Position numbers and translations under genes: made by a program. This document shows positions 29,101 to 44,100 of a stretch of 64,000 nucleotides of DNA, in pieces. The stretch comes from Archivesica marissinica (Eukaryota; Mollusca; Bivalvia; Venerida; Vesicomyidae). Each line of letters starts with the position of its first letter. The stretch's first letter is position 1. The notes beneath the pieces were generated by a model. It searched no databases, was not told the DNA's origin, and saw nothing but the letters and a program-made list of their open reading frames with translations. Location of the stretch: assembly GCA_014843695.1 (NCBI GenBank), contig CM026390.1:95496804-95560803 (forward strand), given 5' to 3'.

Positions 29101-32100
29101 TGACACATATGTACCAATGTTTAATCATCATGCACAATGACAATATATGACACATATGTACCAATGTTTAATCATCATGCACAATGACAATATATGACAC
29201 ATATGTACCAATGTTTAATCATTATGCACAATGACAATATATGACACATATGTACCAATGTTTAATCATTATGCACAATGACAATACATGACACATATGT
29301 ACCAATGTTTTATCATCATGCACAATGACAATATATGACACATATGTACCAATGTTTAATCATTATGCACAATGACAATATATGACACATATGTACCAAG
29401 GCGTGATCATCTGCCCATAATAGCTTTATATAATACAGTCATATCGTCTAATTCAAATAGCAATGCAAACAATCGTGTCTTTTCACATTCTTAGAATTTG
29501 CCAGAAATATCATTTTAAAAATTTCTAAAATCAAAATAAATAGTATTCAATCCAAGGGTCTGCAGGTCATGAAGTTTTCACAACAATATTCGTTTTGCAG
29601 TTTAGACTTATTTAGCATCTAGCAGATATTGCAGAACAAACAGATCAAATGTTTATTTCTGCGCATACATGAGTACAAGACTAAGAAACTTGTATTGATA
29701 TTTGTTGGCACCGTATGTGAGTTTGGATATCTGTTTGGTAACTAATTTATAATGCGATGATTGAGCTTATTAAATGTTACCATCGCCTCCGGCGAACCAT
29801 ATGGGCGAGCAGAATTTATAATGCCCCCCCCCCCCTGTAATATTTATATTTCAGTATATCAGATTTATACCTACCAAAAATTACATTTGCTCATTCAATT
29901 ATATGTTCATCGAAGATATATTATATGCGTCGTATAAGGAACTACAAACTGATTTATTTTTGCTCATTCATTGTACTGATATTACATGTTAGTGCATCGT
30001 AAAGCCACGAGGCTGGCTGTTGTTATGTATTGTTTTGTATTGATTGTATGTACATGTTGCACTTTAACGATTATCTATCTATAGCATTGCGTATATTGCT
30101 TCATGCATGTAAAAGCATTTTTAATATAAATAAATTTAAACAAAATTTAAATCAAACAAAGCATTTCGATGTTCAATGTGTAACAATTCTAAAGATGTAA
30201 GTACACTTCGTATTGAATACTAAAACTGCACAATTCATTTCTCCTCAAATGTCCGTAAACAATGAGCGAATTAAAATAGAATGAAATTCATCTTCTATAT
30301 GTAAAGTACTACATCATCAACGATTGTATTATCAATTCGTGTAGCCAACATGCCAGTATACTAGTACATCAACATGAAAATTTCACTTGTAAATTGATCA
30401 ATATCAAATGATGAACTTACTTTGGACAGGTTTTGACCGACAGCAGACTCGATGATACTTTGGTAGTATGGCAGATATTTAACTAGTGTTGTTATCTGAT
30501 CTGCCTTGTTCATGTCTGAAAGAACAATAGGTATATTATATGTATATATAATCTGGATTATTATTATAGTGTAAAGTACGATTCCAATTCCCATTGCACA
30601 AATCTTTAATTTGTATTATTTTCATGAAACGTTTTTTCTTCTGATTTAATGTGTATCTGCAACCTACATGGTGACAGTATACAGATTACAACTGGCGTCA
30701 GACAAGGATGTATACTGTCACCCATGATCTTCTCACTGGTGATAGATTGGGTGATGAAGACAAAGACACAGACAGCAAGAGGCCTCCAATGGACATTCAC
30801 AAAGAGCCTGGATGATCTGGACTTTGCCGACGACATAGCGCTTCTCTCTCACATACACCACCACATGCAAGACCAGACAGACACGATCTGCACAACTGCC
30901 CATACAGGGTCGCACAGTCAACAGACGACTAAGAACCTGCGAGTCAACACAACTCAACAGGAGGCAATTCTGATAAAGGAGCAGCCCATTCAAGAGGTAG
31001 AGACTTGCACCTACCTCGGCAGCGTGGTGAGCAAAACTGGGGGGATGTGAGGGCCAGGATTGGCAAGGCGATACATGCCTTTGTTACCATGAAGAGAGTG
31101 TGGACAAGCAGGAACATCAGTTTGAGGACCAGACTGAGACTCTTCAACAGTAATGTGAAGTCTGTGCTGCTGTACGGGTCAGAGACTTGAAGACATACGA
31201 AGGCCATATACAAGATACTCCAAGTGTTCATCAACAAGTGCTTGCAACAACTCCTGGTTATACGATGGCCGGAAAAGATCACTAACCAAGAGCTATGGTG
31301 TAGGACCAATCAACGACCTATCAGACAGAACATCAAGGACAGGAATTGGCGATGGGTTGGACACACCTTGAGAAGGAACAACCCAAACATCACCAAGCAG
31401 GCTCTTGATTGGAACCCGCAAAGCAAGAGGAAGAGAGGCCGACGAGTCCAAACATGGAGAGGCACCTTGACCTCTGAACTGCATACTACGCGAATGACAT
31501 GGGGAGAAGCCAAACGAGCAGCAATGGATAGGCCCAGATGGAGAACTGTAGTGGCAGTCCTATGTCCCACACTGTAAAAAGAGGATTAATGGAATAACAA
31601 TAATGGCAACCTACACATAATGATAGTATGGTATTACCTTCAAGTAGATGCAGTCTGTTTACCACGCTGTTTAATATGGCATCCAGCTTCTCTATTACTG
31701 GACTAAACATTGACGCCCATAACTGACTCGTCTCTGCCGATTGTCCCACTAGCAGAATAGGCAACATTGTCCTGTACAGTATCAATCAAACACACTAATT
31801 AGTATTGTGTTATAATAATACATGTATATGTTTTAATTTTTAATATTTTATTGCAACTTTTTCCATAATGATGAACACAATTTACAAATCACAACAACAT
31901 TACTGTCACATTAATAACATACATAAATCCTGACAATATCCATATACATATACATGACATTTTAAAAGTGCAAAAGGATTGGACAACAAGTTTTGAAAAC
32001 ATTAGCAACAGCAATTAGCAGATGTTTCACAGTGTTGATAGACACTTGGTATACTACTAGTAATTAAGCACATTTATTGAATATTAATTATTGCAAGAAT

Positions 32101-35100
32101 GCAATACGCTTTCACAGTGTTGATAGATACTTTGTATACTACTAATAATTAAGCACATTTATTGAATATTAATTATTTCTAGAATGCAATACGCTTTCAC
32201 AGTGTTGATAGACACTTTGTATACTACTAATAATTAAGCACATTTATTGAATATTAATTATTGCTAGAATGCAATACGCTTTCACAGTGTTGATAGACAC
32301 TTTGTATACTACGAGTAATTAAGCACATTTATTGAATATTAAAATTTAATATTGCTAAACTGCAATACGCTTTCACAGTGTTGATAGACACTTTGTATAC
32401 TACGAGTAATTAAGCACATTTATTGAATATTAAAATTTAATATTGCTAAACTGCAATTCGCTTTCACAGTGTTGATAGACACTTTGTATACTACGAGTAA
32501 TTAAGCACATTTTTTGAATATTAATTATTGCAAGAATGCAATACGCTTTCACAGTGTTGATAGACACTTTGTATACTACGAGTAATTAAGCACATTTATT
32601 GAATATTAATTATTGCTAGACTGCAATACGCTATCTCAGGAATACATGGTGTGTTAGTGTGATTTCATATATATATACATTTGTTTTTAGTGTATTGCAT
32701 TTCAGAATATATAATAATTCTAGAGCTCCATGTCGTGCTCTTCATTCTGGCATACAACTCCACATGGAATTGCTCGATGTTCTTTAATTAAATCAAAACC
32801 TGCTTTGCAAACGACATTGCCATACAGAAGTGGATACATATTGTATTTGCAATTACTTCATTAGATAACATTTAAATAAATCTACAAATATTTATACTAT
32901 CTGTGTCATACATTTGAATTCTGTACTGTTGGCCAGTGGCGACCCACACCCAGTTGTATATTCCCTCGTAATCAAGGTTTGTGTCGGCTAACACTGCTTC
33001 CCATTCTTCAGTGAGCGTTTGGTTGGAGCTCATCATCAACTTCCCCAACAAGCTCATCACATCCCGGAACACTATCTTCATCGTACGCACGTCCTGGTGC
33101 TCGGGAATTAATCCGTGCATCATTGAATCCATGTCATTCATTTCTCCTGCCAACTGCAAAATGGTGTGATCACCAAATATATCTATGATATCAATCTTTA
33201 TTCTGATGCATATTCATGTTAACCGTGCTCATAATATGTATATACCTTTATTAGTTTAAACATATTGTATTCAATATAATTATATACAGTATACAAATAC
33301 ACAGGATATCTGAAATGGATGGGAAAACAAGCTGAGAGGTTATGTAAATTCCTTTTCATTATATTATACCTTTATTACTTTATTATTAATGTTCAAAACT
33401 TAGCATATTCAATAAATGTGAATTAAATTGAAATGCATTCTAACAAGGTAATTTAAATCACATTTGTCCGATTAGCGCAGTGTCATTAGCGCACTCGCTT
33501 CTCACCAATGCAAACCCGGGTTCGATCCTCGAACAGGGAAGTATGTGAGATGGTACGATGGTTGCCAGCTCGGACAGGTGGGTTTTCTCCAGGTATTCCG
33601 GTTTCCTCCCACACGAAAGACAACATATACGCTTTCATCCGCGCCAACGAGAGTGATTAATATAAGTTGTTAAAACTTGCTTCGCAATCTTTGTAAAATA
33701 AATAAAGTAAAAACTTTAAACTATCAAATCACATAATGTTGCAATAACCGTACTATGGTTTAGCATGGATAACACAATACATTGTATAATTTTGCTTAAA
33801 GTCGCCACCGCATAGATACATTTGGTCGACTAAACATGGATACTAAATAATGCACAAACATCATATATTAGCGTACATTGTTCAAACTTACCGTTGCAGT
33901 AATTTTGTCTAGACTATTGGACAGGAACACTTGTTCTATGGCGTCAGTTGCAGCATCAGAACACACAGTGCCTACTACGTCGTTGTGGTCGTAACTGTCT
34001 ACAAGTGTGTAAGCCATTGTGACTGCGTGTTCGCACAGGTTGGCTGTGGTCGTTGTTCCCGCCATTAAAGACTGCAACGTTAATAGTATATCCGCTAATA
34101 AGTACATTTTTTAAATTGCACCAAATAATTATAACCGCTCAACAGATGAGGAATAGAAATGTAATTACTGGAATTAATTACTAACATGTCCATATTGACC
34201 AGAGTTGCTCTCTCCATATTGACCAGAGTCGCTCTCTCCATATTGACCAGAGTCGCTCTCTCCATATTGACCAGAGTCGCTCTCTCCATATTGACCAGAA
34301 TCGCTCTCTACATATTGACCAGAGTCGCTCTCTCAATATTGACCAGAGTCGCTCTCTCCATATTGACCAGAGTCGCATTTTGCAATCTCATATCACTTAT
34401 AGCTATAGTGGAAGTCGTGATAGCGCTGTGGTAGTGCGTTCGTTTCAGGTGCGAAAAGCCATCGAGCCCCGCTGGAGCCGTTACGATTGTGCACTTAGGA
34501 AAGATATTTAAATTCCACATTGCATTATCTAATCTGCACTCGTGGCGATGTCTTCCATCAGGAATGAGGTCTCGAGAGTGATTGTGATTAATAACAGTTG
34601 TAAGAAATTGTTTCGCAAACGAGCTAAAATAAATTTGTATAAACTAATCTTATAGCTACTGAGAATGTGAACCGAGGAAATGTTATGGTGATTATCAGGT
34701 TCCGTCGATTCCTTATACGATATAACTATGTTGTTATTCATTTAATTCGGCTTGGTAGACTCGGATGAGATGGCATGTACATTCAATTAAATTCCTAATC
34801 GGTGTGTGTGTGTTTTACGTTTATTTATCGTCGCTACCGGTTGCCCATATGAGCGACGCCTCCTGAAGAGATTAGTCATTATATATTTTTGGAGGATGGT
34901 GTAATGGTACAGACAGAGACCCATTCCGGAGTCTCGTCTGGTTCTTTTACGTGCACGGTGTAAAGCACTGACACGAGACCTCGGTTTAACGTCCCATCTG
35001 AAAAACTGTTAATTTTATTAGGGTCAGACGGGGGATCGAACCTGCGATCCCTGGATTACCAGTCCAGTGTTTTACCACTGGGCTACAGATCCGTCTGTAA

Positions 35101-38100
35101 CCTGGCCTGGAGGTTATAAAGCTTTTCTCCAGTCTCAAACTCATTCTCAAGCGTCTGATTGGTTCAGCCTAGCTTAAATATTAGAAGCAACCAATCAAAC
35201 CACTTGAGTTCGAGTTTGAGATCTGAACAAAAGATGTATAACCTCGTAGGTGTTCTACAGTATTTGGAGCAAACTAATAACAATATAATATCAATATTCA
35301 TATCATCTTATTTGATTTGGTTTCAGATTTGTATGCAATGAATAGCTGTATAATCGTCTGGAATAGAATGCATTACATGACAATATGGACACATTTATAT
35401 TGTATTATTATAAGTTGGCTACACATATTATAAAACACCACATAACCGATTTAATAGGAATGTTGTTGAGTGTAAGTATAAGATCGTAACGCATAGTGAA
35501 CACCAGACAATAAACCTATGCTAATACCTTACCCGGCGTATATATTCAGCATATATTCAGTAATATATTCGAACAGACGGATATATAGTCCAGTGGTAAC
35601 ACGCTGGACTGGTAATCCAGGGATCGCAGGTTCGATCCCCCGTCTGACTCTAATAAAATTAACAGTCTTTCAGATGGGACGTTAAACTGAGGTCTCGTGT
35701 CAGTGCTTTACACCATGCACGTAAAAGAACCAGAGGAGATTCTGGAATGGGTATCTGTCTGTACTATCCTCCAAAATCTAAAATAACTAATCTCTTCAGG
35801 AGGCGTCGCTCATATGGGCAACCGGTAGCGACGATAAATAAACGTAAAACACACATAATATATTCGAGTTAAATCATACACCGCTGTAAGTAGTACGAAA
35901 GTAAAACGAATTCACTGACACAATATACGTCATTTTCTCATACATTTGTCATCTGAATACACAACTCCATAACACCCCGCTTGATCAATATGATGCTCGT
36001 TTCAAAACTATACACATTTCACATAGACATAATTTATGATCAGTATCGTACATATTAAAACAGTGGTATAGCCAATTATACATATAACATACATAGATAT
36101 TTTCCATCCTCAGTAGTTCTTGTATGAACACATTCATCACTGTCGGTGCTGCCTCACCAAGCTTGTTAATGGCGAGTGTGATAGCATCCGTGTTTGCAAC
36201 AGCATCTTTCAAATCGGTTTCCATTTCTGAAACAGTAACACAGTCAATAATAAATTCTGCATCGTACTCATTGGCAAGTCCAAGAGAATATCACACAGCT
36301 ATCGTGTAAATATACATTACTGTGCAAAATGAAACATTAAAATATAAAACAATTCACACAGGCCTCGACAAGGAAGTCTATAAATAGACAGTATATGTCT
36401 ACACACAGACAGTGTCTATCTTCCAATATATGTCTACACACAGGCAGGGTCTATCTTCCCATATATGTCTACACACAGACAGGGTCTATCTTCCAATATA
36501 TGTCTACACACAGACAGTGTATATCTTCCAATATATGTCTACACACAGACAGGGTCTATCTTCCAATATATGTCTACACACAGACAGTGTATATCTTCCA
36601 ATATATGTCTACACACAGACAGTGTATATCTTCCAATATATGTCTACACACAGACAGTGTATATCTTCCCATATATGTCTACACACAGGCAGGGTCTATC
36701 TTCCCATATATGTCTACACACAGACAGGGTCTATCTTCCAATATATGTCTACACACAGACAGTGTATATCTTCCAATATATGTCTACACACAGACAGGGT
36801 CTATCTTCCAATATATGTCTACACACAGACAGTGTCTATCTTCCAATATATGTCTACAAACAGACAGTGTCTATCTTCCAATATATGTCTACACACAGAC
36901 AGTGTCTATCTTCCAATATATGTCTACACACAGACAGTGTCTATCTTCCAATATATGTCTACACACAGACAGTGTATATCTTCCAATATATGTCTACACA
37001 CAGACAGTGTATATCTTCCAATATATGTCTACACACAGACAGTGTATATCTTCCAATATATGTATACACACAGACAGGGTCTATCTTCCAATATATGTCT
37101 ACACACAGACAGTGTCTATCTTCCAATATATGTCTACAAACAGACAGTGTCTATCTTCCAATATATGTCTACACACAGAGTGTATATCTTCCAATATATG
37201 TCTACACACAGACAGTGTCTATCTTCCAATATATGTCTACACACAGACAGTGTCTATCTTCCAATATATGTCTACACACAGACAGTGTCTATCTTCCAAT
37301 ATATGTCTACACACAGACAGTGTATATCTTCCAATATATGTCTACACACAGACAGTGTATATCTTCCAATATATGTCTACACACAGACAGTGTCTATCTT
37401 CCAATATATGTCTACACACAGACAGTGTCTATCTTCCAATATATGTCTACACACAGACAGTGTCTATCTTCCAATATATGTCTACACACAGACAGTGTAT
37501 ATCTTCCAATATATGTCTACACACAGACAGTGTCTATCTTCCAATATATGTCTACACACAGACAGTGTCTATCTTCCAATATGCTGCATTTCCAATATGT
37601 AATCATGTGTCATAGTTGCATCTAAGTATGCATGTCCAGAGTTGCAGTACATTAACACAGAACCATTAACAACTAACCATTAACACAGAACCATTAACAA
37701 CTAACCATTAAGACAGAACCATTAACACAGAACCATTAATATCGAACCATTAGCACCGCACCATTAACACATACCCATTAACACAGAACCATTCACACAG
37801 AACCATTAACACATAATCATTAACACATAATCAATAACACAGAACCATTAACATAGAATAATTAACGTAGAACCATTAACGTAGAACCATTAACACCGAA
37901 CCATTAACACATAACCATTCACACAGAACAATTAACACAGAACCATTAATATAGAACCCTTAACATGGAACCATTAACACAGAACCATTCACACAGAACC
38001 ATTCACACAGAACCATTAACACAGAACCATTAACACAGAACCATTAACACAGAACCATTAACAGTGGTGTTGGTTCTTCGGTAACACCGGCTCTGACGAC

Positions 38101-41100
38101 ATCTTTTCTCAACACATTCTCTTTGAAGATCGTTAGCACAAATACAAAAAAAAGTTATTTTTAATCAACGTATGTCAATCAATTTACAGTAAAAATAAAA
38201 ATAAATAGTAACAAAGTTATGGAAACACGTACCATGATAGAGTGTCGTTACATGTTCCATGATTTCCAGCGTGTTGGTGGCCATAGCTAACATCCAATTA
38301 ACTGTATCATTACTGACCATAGACTTAACCATGCCCTGTATGTAATCTAGCGTGTCATTGGTAGAACTACAACAAAAACACAAAAGTAATCTGCAATATG
38401 AACACAACACACAATACTAGTATATATGAAAGAAAATGTAGATATTGTTTAACTGTAGAAGATGAATTTCACTTTGTTTTAGAATGTCAGCTATATACCG
38501 ATTTAAGAAAAACACATATTAAGAAATACTTTTGGAGAAATCCAAATATTCCTAAATTTATTGAATTGATGACCTCAACAAATGTTATAATAATTAAAGA
38601 TTTGGCTATGTATATATACAAATCATTTCAAGTCAGAAACAACCTGTTCTATGACTAGTGTTCATATCTCATTATACGTTATACGCTAGCCAATCGTAAA
38701 CGTTTTGTATTTGCACGTGTTTTTATTTGCACATTTGCTCTATATAATTATATTACATATTTACACAAGGCACGCAGTGCCAATGTTCACGTTTGAAAGT
38801 ATGTAATGTGTATATAATGTGTACTCATGGGCATATTGCCCATTGTAGTTCGAAATAAACTCTTGAAACTCTATGTTTAAGATGACAGATGCCCCAACAA
38901 GACCATATATAGACTATGTGTGTTTTACGTTTATGTATCGTCTCTTCCGGTTGCCCATATGAACGACGCCTCCTGCAGATATTTTAGATTTTTGGAGGAT
39001 AGTGCAATGATACAGACATAGACCAATTCCAGAGTCTCCTCTGGTTCTTTTATGTGCATGCTCCAGCGCTTGGTGCACCGAACTCAGTAAGAAACTGCCA
39101 ACTGTTTCATATAATGAGACACGGTCTGAACGGGGCCCGAACCCGTGACCATCATGATGATATGTTACAGTGGTATACAAGTCAGCGACCTTAACCACTC
39201 GACCACGGAGGCAGTAACATAGATTATATATCGGTTTGTGAATTATAGACTGATCCAGTAATCCTTAGGTAATGTTTAATAAGTGCATATAACTCAATAA
39301 AGCGACATTATATCAGTGAACATGCAAATTTCTGCATAATGTATTTTCCTATTATATTGTATAATTTTTGTTCGAAATATTTGCATCAAAAACTGAGTAT
39401 TTCAACAAATAAACAAATGTCGTATACGTGGTTTGTTGACATAACAAAATAATATAAATAGAGTCGACATCCATGCGTGTATCCTGACTAACACAAGTTA
39501 TGGTACATAGTTACCGTTATATCTCACATTTGTGCCTATGCATATTTATTAATTTTGTAGACTAATCTTAGTTAAATTATCTTTAAACGACATCATTTCG
39601 CATTTAGTGTTGACTCCGATGACAAACAATCGTCAATTCAGGAGCGTGGATGATCGTTATATGAAATCCTACTTTCACTTTTGAAAGTTTGTAGATCACA
39701 AAAACATTGTTTATTGATTCAATGTTGTTAGTGTTTGGATGTCTTCGTAAGAATGTGTAGTAGCAATGCATTTATACGTGAAAAATATGCATTTGATTGC
39801 TTTTTGCGATGCAATGTCGCTTTAATATTAGTCCTATAATCCCATGGCTACATGCATACATTGATTATATATAAGTAGCCACATCTACTTACAAATTGAA
39901 ATCCTCCAATGATTTATTGCCTGTCAATAGATCGAACAAGTTCTTAAGATCAATTGGTGGAATCCGAGTCAAGACATCTGGCAACCCTAGATTCTTGAGC
40001 ATGTTTGTGGAGTTCATTAACTTTGGTATCGCTTCCATGATCGTTGCGAAATCCATATTACCTGTTGTGAGAAATGACAAGAATGTGAAATAAGTGTTCA
40101 ATTTACTACAGACATCACTGAGAGTGGACATTCCACTGACAGCCCTGACCAGAGGCATTGACCAATGTCTCCCAAATTCCTACCACTTCCTAGACCAATA
40201 TATCAACAAAGTTTCAGCAAAATCCACCAACAACTTCTTAAGGTATACTGTCTGTAGACAGACATTTATGTAATAAACCAGAGCGGGGGTTTCCATACAC
40301 ATAAGATTTGTTCAAAATTGTTTCAGATAGGGCCATTTTACTGATCGATGCGAAATCTGACATCCCACAGAGTAGAATCCCTGTACTTAAATATATACAC
40401 TAGTACCCCCAAACGTGCCGAATCCCTGTGGTTGAAACAGCGTAATCTGTGAGACGCCTTTTCCCGTAACTTAAAAGTGTGCATGTCAGTTGCATATCAT
40501 TCTTGAAGAAATTAATACGAACAAGAATACAATCAAAGTGCATACGTTCATCGAAGGACATAAAAATATGTAATATTATAGTATTATGCATTGTTCCAAA
40601 TTAATAGAAAACTCACTTGTGTGCAACTGCAAAATAAATAATACAGTATGTCGACTAATTGTAATGTAATTCACATTCACGGACCTTTGACTACACCCGC
40701 CCTCCAATACACCCGTCCCCCACGCATTTAATTAATTAGTCATTTGTTACATAACATTAGGACAAGTATTAGCCATACCGTTTAGTGAGGACAGACTGTC
40801 TGATGCATCGTTCAAGGCCTGTTCCATGGCATCTATCAGCACTGTGTCATTAGTGAGAGATTTCACAATCGGAGAAGCAAACTGAATCAGGGATTGAATA
40901 CTGAAAATAAATCAACAGCATATTCCATTACATATTAAATATAGTTTCTCTATTTTTCAGCTTTTACATTACTATATTATTCCAATGTGCAGTTCTCACT
41001 TATAGTGCTATCTTTTGATTGCATTTGATTGTATATATGTTGAGGGCCTCATGGTAGATTAACTTTTGTTAAATGAGTACTCTCGTTAAATAAAGTCTTT

Positions 41101-44100
41101 ATTATTATTATTATTATTATAGCCCCTGCAATATATGTGTGTGTGTGCTTGATTAGTGGTTTGGTATTCAATCGCTAGGTTTTCAAAAGCCTCTATAAAA
41201 TATCTCCACACTAACAAGACTAGAATAACATGGCTTTCTGCACTGTGCGTGCGTGTGTGCGTGTGTTCCGTTTATTTATCGTCGCTACCGGTTGCACATA
41301 TGAGCGACGCCTCCTGAAGAGATTAGTCATTTTAGATGTTTGGAGGATAGTGCAATGATACAGACAGAGATCCGTTCCAGAGTCTCCTCTGGTTCTTTTA
41401 CGTGCACGGTGTAAAGCACCGACACGAGACCGCGGTTTAAAGTCGCATCTGAAAGACTGTTAATTTTATTAGTGTCAGTCGGGGGATCGAACCTGCGATC
41501 CCTGGATTACCAGTTCAGCGTGTTACCACTGGACTACATATCCCGTCTGTAACACTTTATGTCATATCTGCACATTGTTATATAGATGTATTGTCATTAA
41601 TTGTCTCTTTCCCCATTTCTACTCTATTAGACAATTCCATTACATATTATATATACATGTAGTTTCTCTACTTTTCAGCTTTTAGCATTACTACATAATT
41701 CCAATGTGCAGTTTTCACTTATAGTCCTATCTTTTATTGCAGTTGATTTGTATATATGTTGAGGGCCTGCCTCATGGTAGATTAACTTTTGTTAAATGAG
41801 TTCTCTCGTAAAATAAAGTCGTTATTATTAATATTATTATTATAAGTAGGCATTATATCAGAGATGTCAACCACACAGGTCCTGCTCTACAACAATTATA
41901 ATAATGAACTAATATTGAAAATGAAACTTATAATGGCAAATATGTAGCCATTTGAAATATAATAAAATGGCTGTTCATAGAAGTGGCCATTTTGAACTAT
42001 GAAATTCAATGATGTTTACAACACGATTAATTATATTAATAAACTAAGAATACCAATTCCGCCATTTATTTTGTTTTGTTATCGCCAAAGAAACAAAATT
42101 CCAACAAATTTAACCAAAATCTTCGATTAGTAATATTTAGCTTTAATAATAATAAGAAGAAGAATAATAAAGACATTGCTTTACGAGGGAGCTTACACAT
42201 GGCTAATACAAATAAGGCCCTCAACATATATACAATCACATAGAAAACGTATTAATTAAAGAAACACTACTTGTTAGGTTCAGTATTCAGCAATACGTGG
42301 AAGCTCATCTATTATGTATGTATATATATACACCAGATGTCTATGTTTCTGTTGGCTTATTCCATCTTAAATATCGAGTTTTAAAGATATTGAGTGAGTT
42401 GGAATTGTGAATATAATGAGGTAGTGAATTCCAAATGGAAGAACCTGAATAAACAAGTATTACGGAATATTTCCAACTTAGATTTAGGCATATATACTAG
42501 AAAAGGATCTAAGACACCGGGAATGAACTTCCGATGTAAATGATGTTTTAAGATATTCAGGAGCATTTTCACATATGGCTTTATACATTTGAATAGCCTA
42601 TTGATAAATAACTTGTTCAGGAAATGTCATCCACTTAAGCTCTGCAAACATTATGGCAGAGGGTGTTAAGAATTCTACATTTAAAATAATTCGTGCAACT
42701 TTCTTTGGAAATCAAGAGATGATGTACAGTTGCCCCATATCACACAGCCATAGTCAAAGTAAGGGAGTACATAGGCGTTATAAAATAGTTTACGATTCTG
42801 GGTGCATAAATAACCCTTAATCCGTGACAAAAGGTACAGATATGTATTGCACTTTTTAATAACGTTGATTATATGTTTGTCCCATGATACAGTGTTATCG
42901 ATCGTGGCACCTAGTAGTGGTTCAGCAGAACTGGCAATAATATTAACATCATGAAAGAGAATATCTGGAAAGCTTTTAGTAAAATGTCGGGATGTAGACT
43001 TAGTTGTTACATACATTACATTAGATTTAGATGCATTGATTGCCATGTGAATTTCATTGCACCAATGGTCAATATTTCCAAGGTCAGCAGTTAGTGAAGC
43101 AGCAACATTATCTATGGATTTGTCATGTGTTGAGATAGTGGTATCATCGGCAAATATGTCGGATATACAATTGTTGAGTACCAAAGGGAGGTCATTTATA
43201 TAAAGTAAGAATAGCAATGGTCCAAGTACTTAGCCCTGGGGAACTCCAGAGACAACAGTCCGATTCAAAAGAATCGTCATTCCCCTTTAACAATAACCTT
43301 AGCGAAATTAAAAACACTTGCATATAATGTTGAAATTTAATCTAACATACCTTCCAAAATCTATATCAGCCAAGTTATTTAATATAGGCACAATTTTGCC
43401 AAATTGTCTCAGCATGGCAGTTAACGCACCAAGATCAATATCGCCATTCATCAGTGACAGCACACTAGACGTGTCCATGTATACATCTATTAAGTCTGCA
43501 ATGTCTTCAAATAGTTTGGCGTAGTCTATGGTACCTGTGATATTTGCTAGATCTTGTCCCTGAAGAGATAATGGTTAATATGATTAAGCATTCTGTTCAA
43601 TAAACTCGTATGTATTTATTGTGGCTGTGCTTTTTGCTATATCAATACAGTTGATATTGATTGTGAAAGTCGTGATAGCGCAGTGGTAGAACGTTCGCTT
43701 CAGGTGCGAAAGGCCCGGAGTTGGAACGCCTCCGGAGTAATTACGAGTGTGTCCTTAGGCAAGGCATTTAAATTCCACGTTACTGGATACATGGACGGCG
43801 GTAAATGTGCGCTCTATCGTTAATACTGGATACAGGGACGGCAGTAAATGTGCGCTCTATCGTTAATACTGGATACAGGGACGTCGGTAAATGTGCGCTC
43901 TATCGTTAATACTGGATACAGGGACGTCGGTAAATGTGCGCTCTATCATTAATACTGGATACAGGGACGGCGGTAAATGTGCGCTCTATCGTTAATACTG
44001 GATACAGGGACGGCGGTAAATGTGCGCTCTATCGTTAATACTGGATACAGGGACGGCGGTAAATGTGCGCTCTATCGTTAATACTGGATACAGGGACGGC

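Noticed and set aside
27440..29400. CRISPR-like array
   Set aside because: Units are head-to-tail without unique spacers, in a eukaryotic intron. All other regular arrays here were rejected for the same reason.
35585..35650. tRNA-Thr-like gene
   Set aside because: A good tRNA-like head with B box, but it continues into the shared SINE body and tail and recurs at many loci, so it is a SINE head and not a tRNA gene. The same holds for the other SINE heads.
36395..37625. Three plus-strand ORFs of about 390-400 codons
   Set aside because: All are the same 35-bp repeat read in three frames; the equal length in each frame shows that there is no coding selection.
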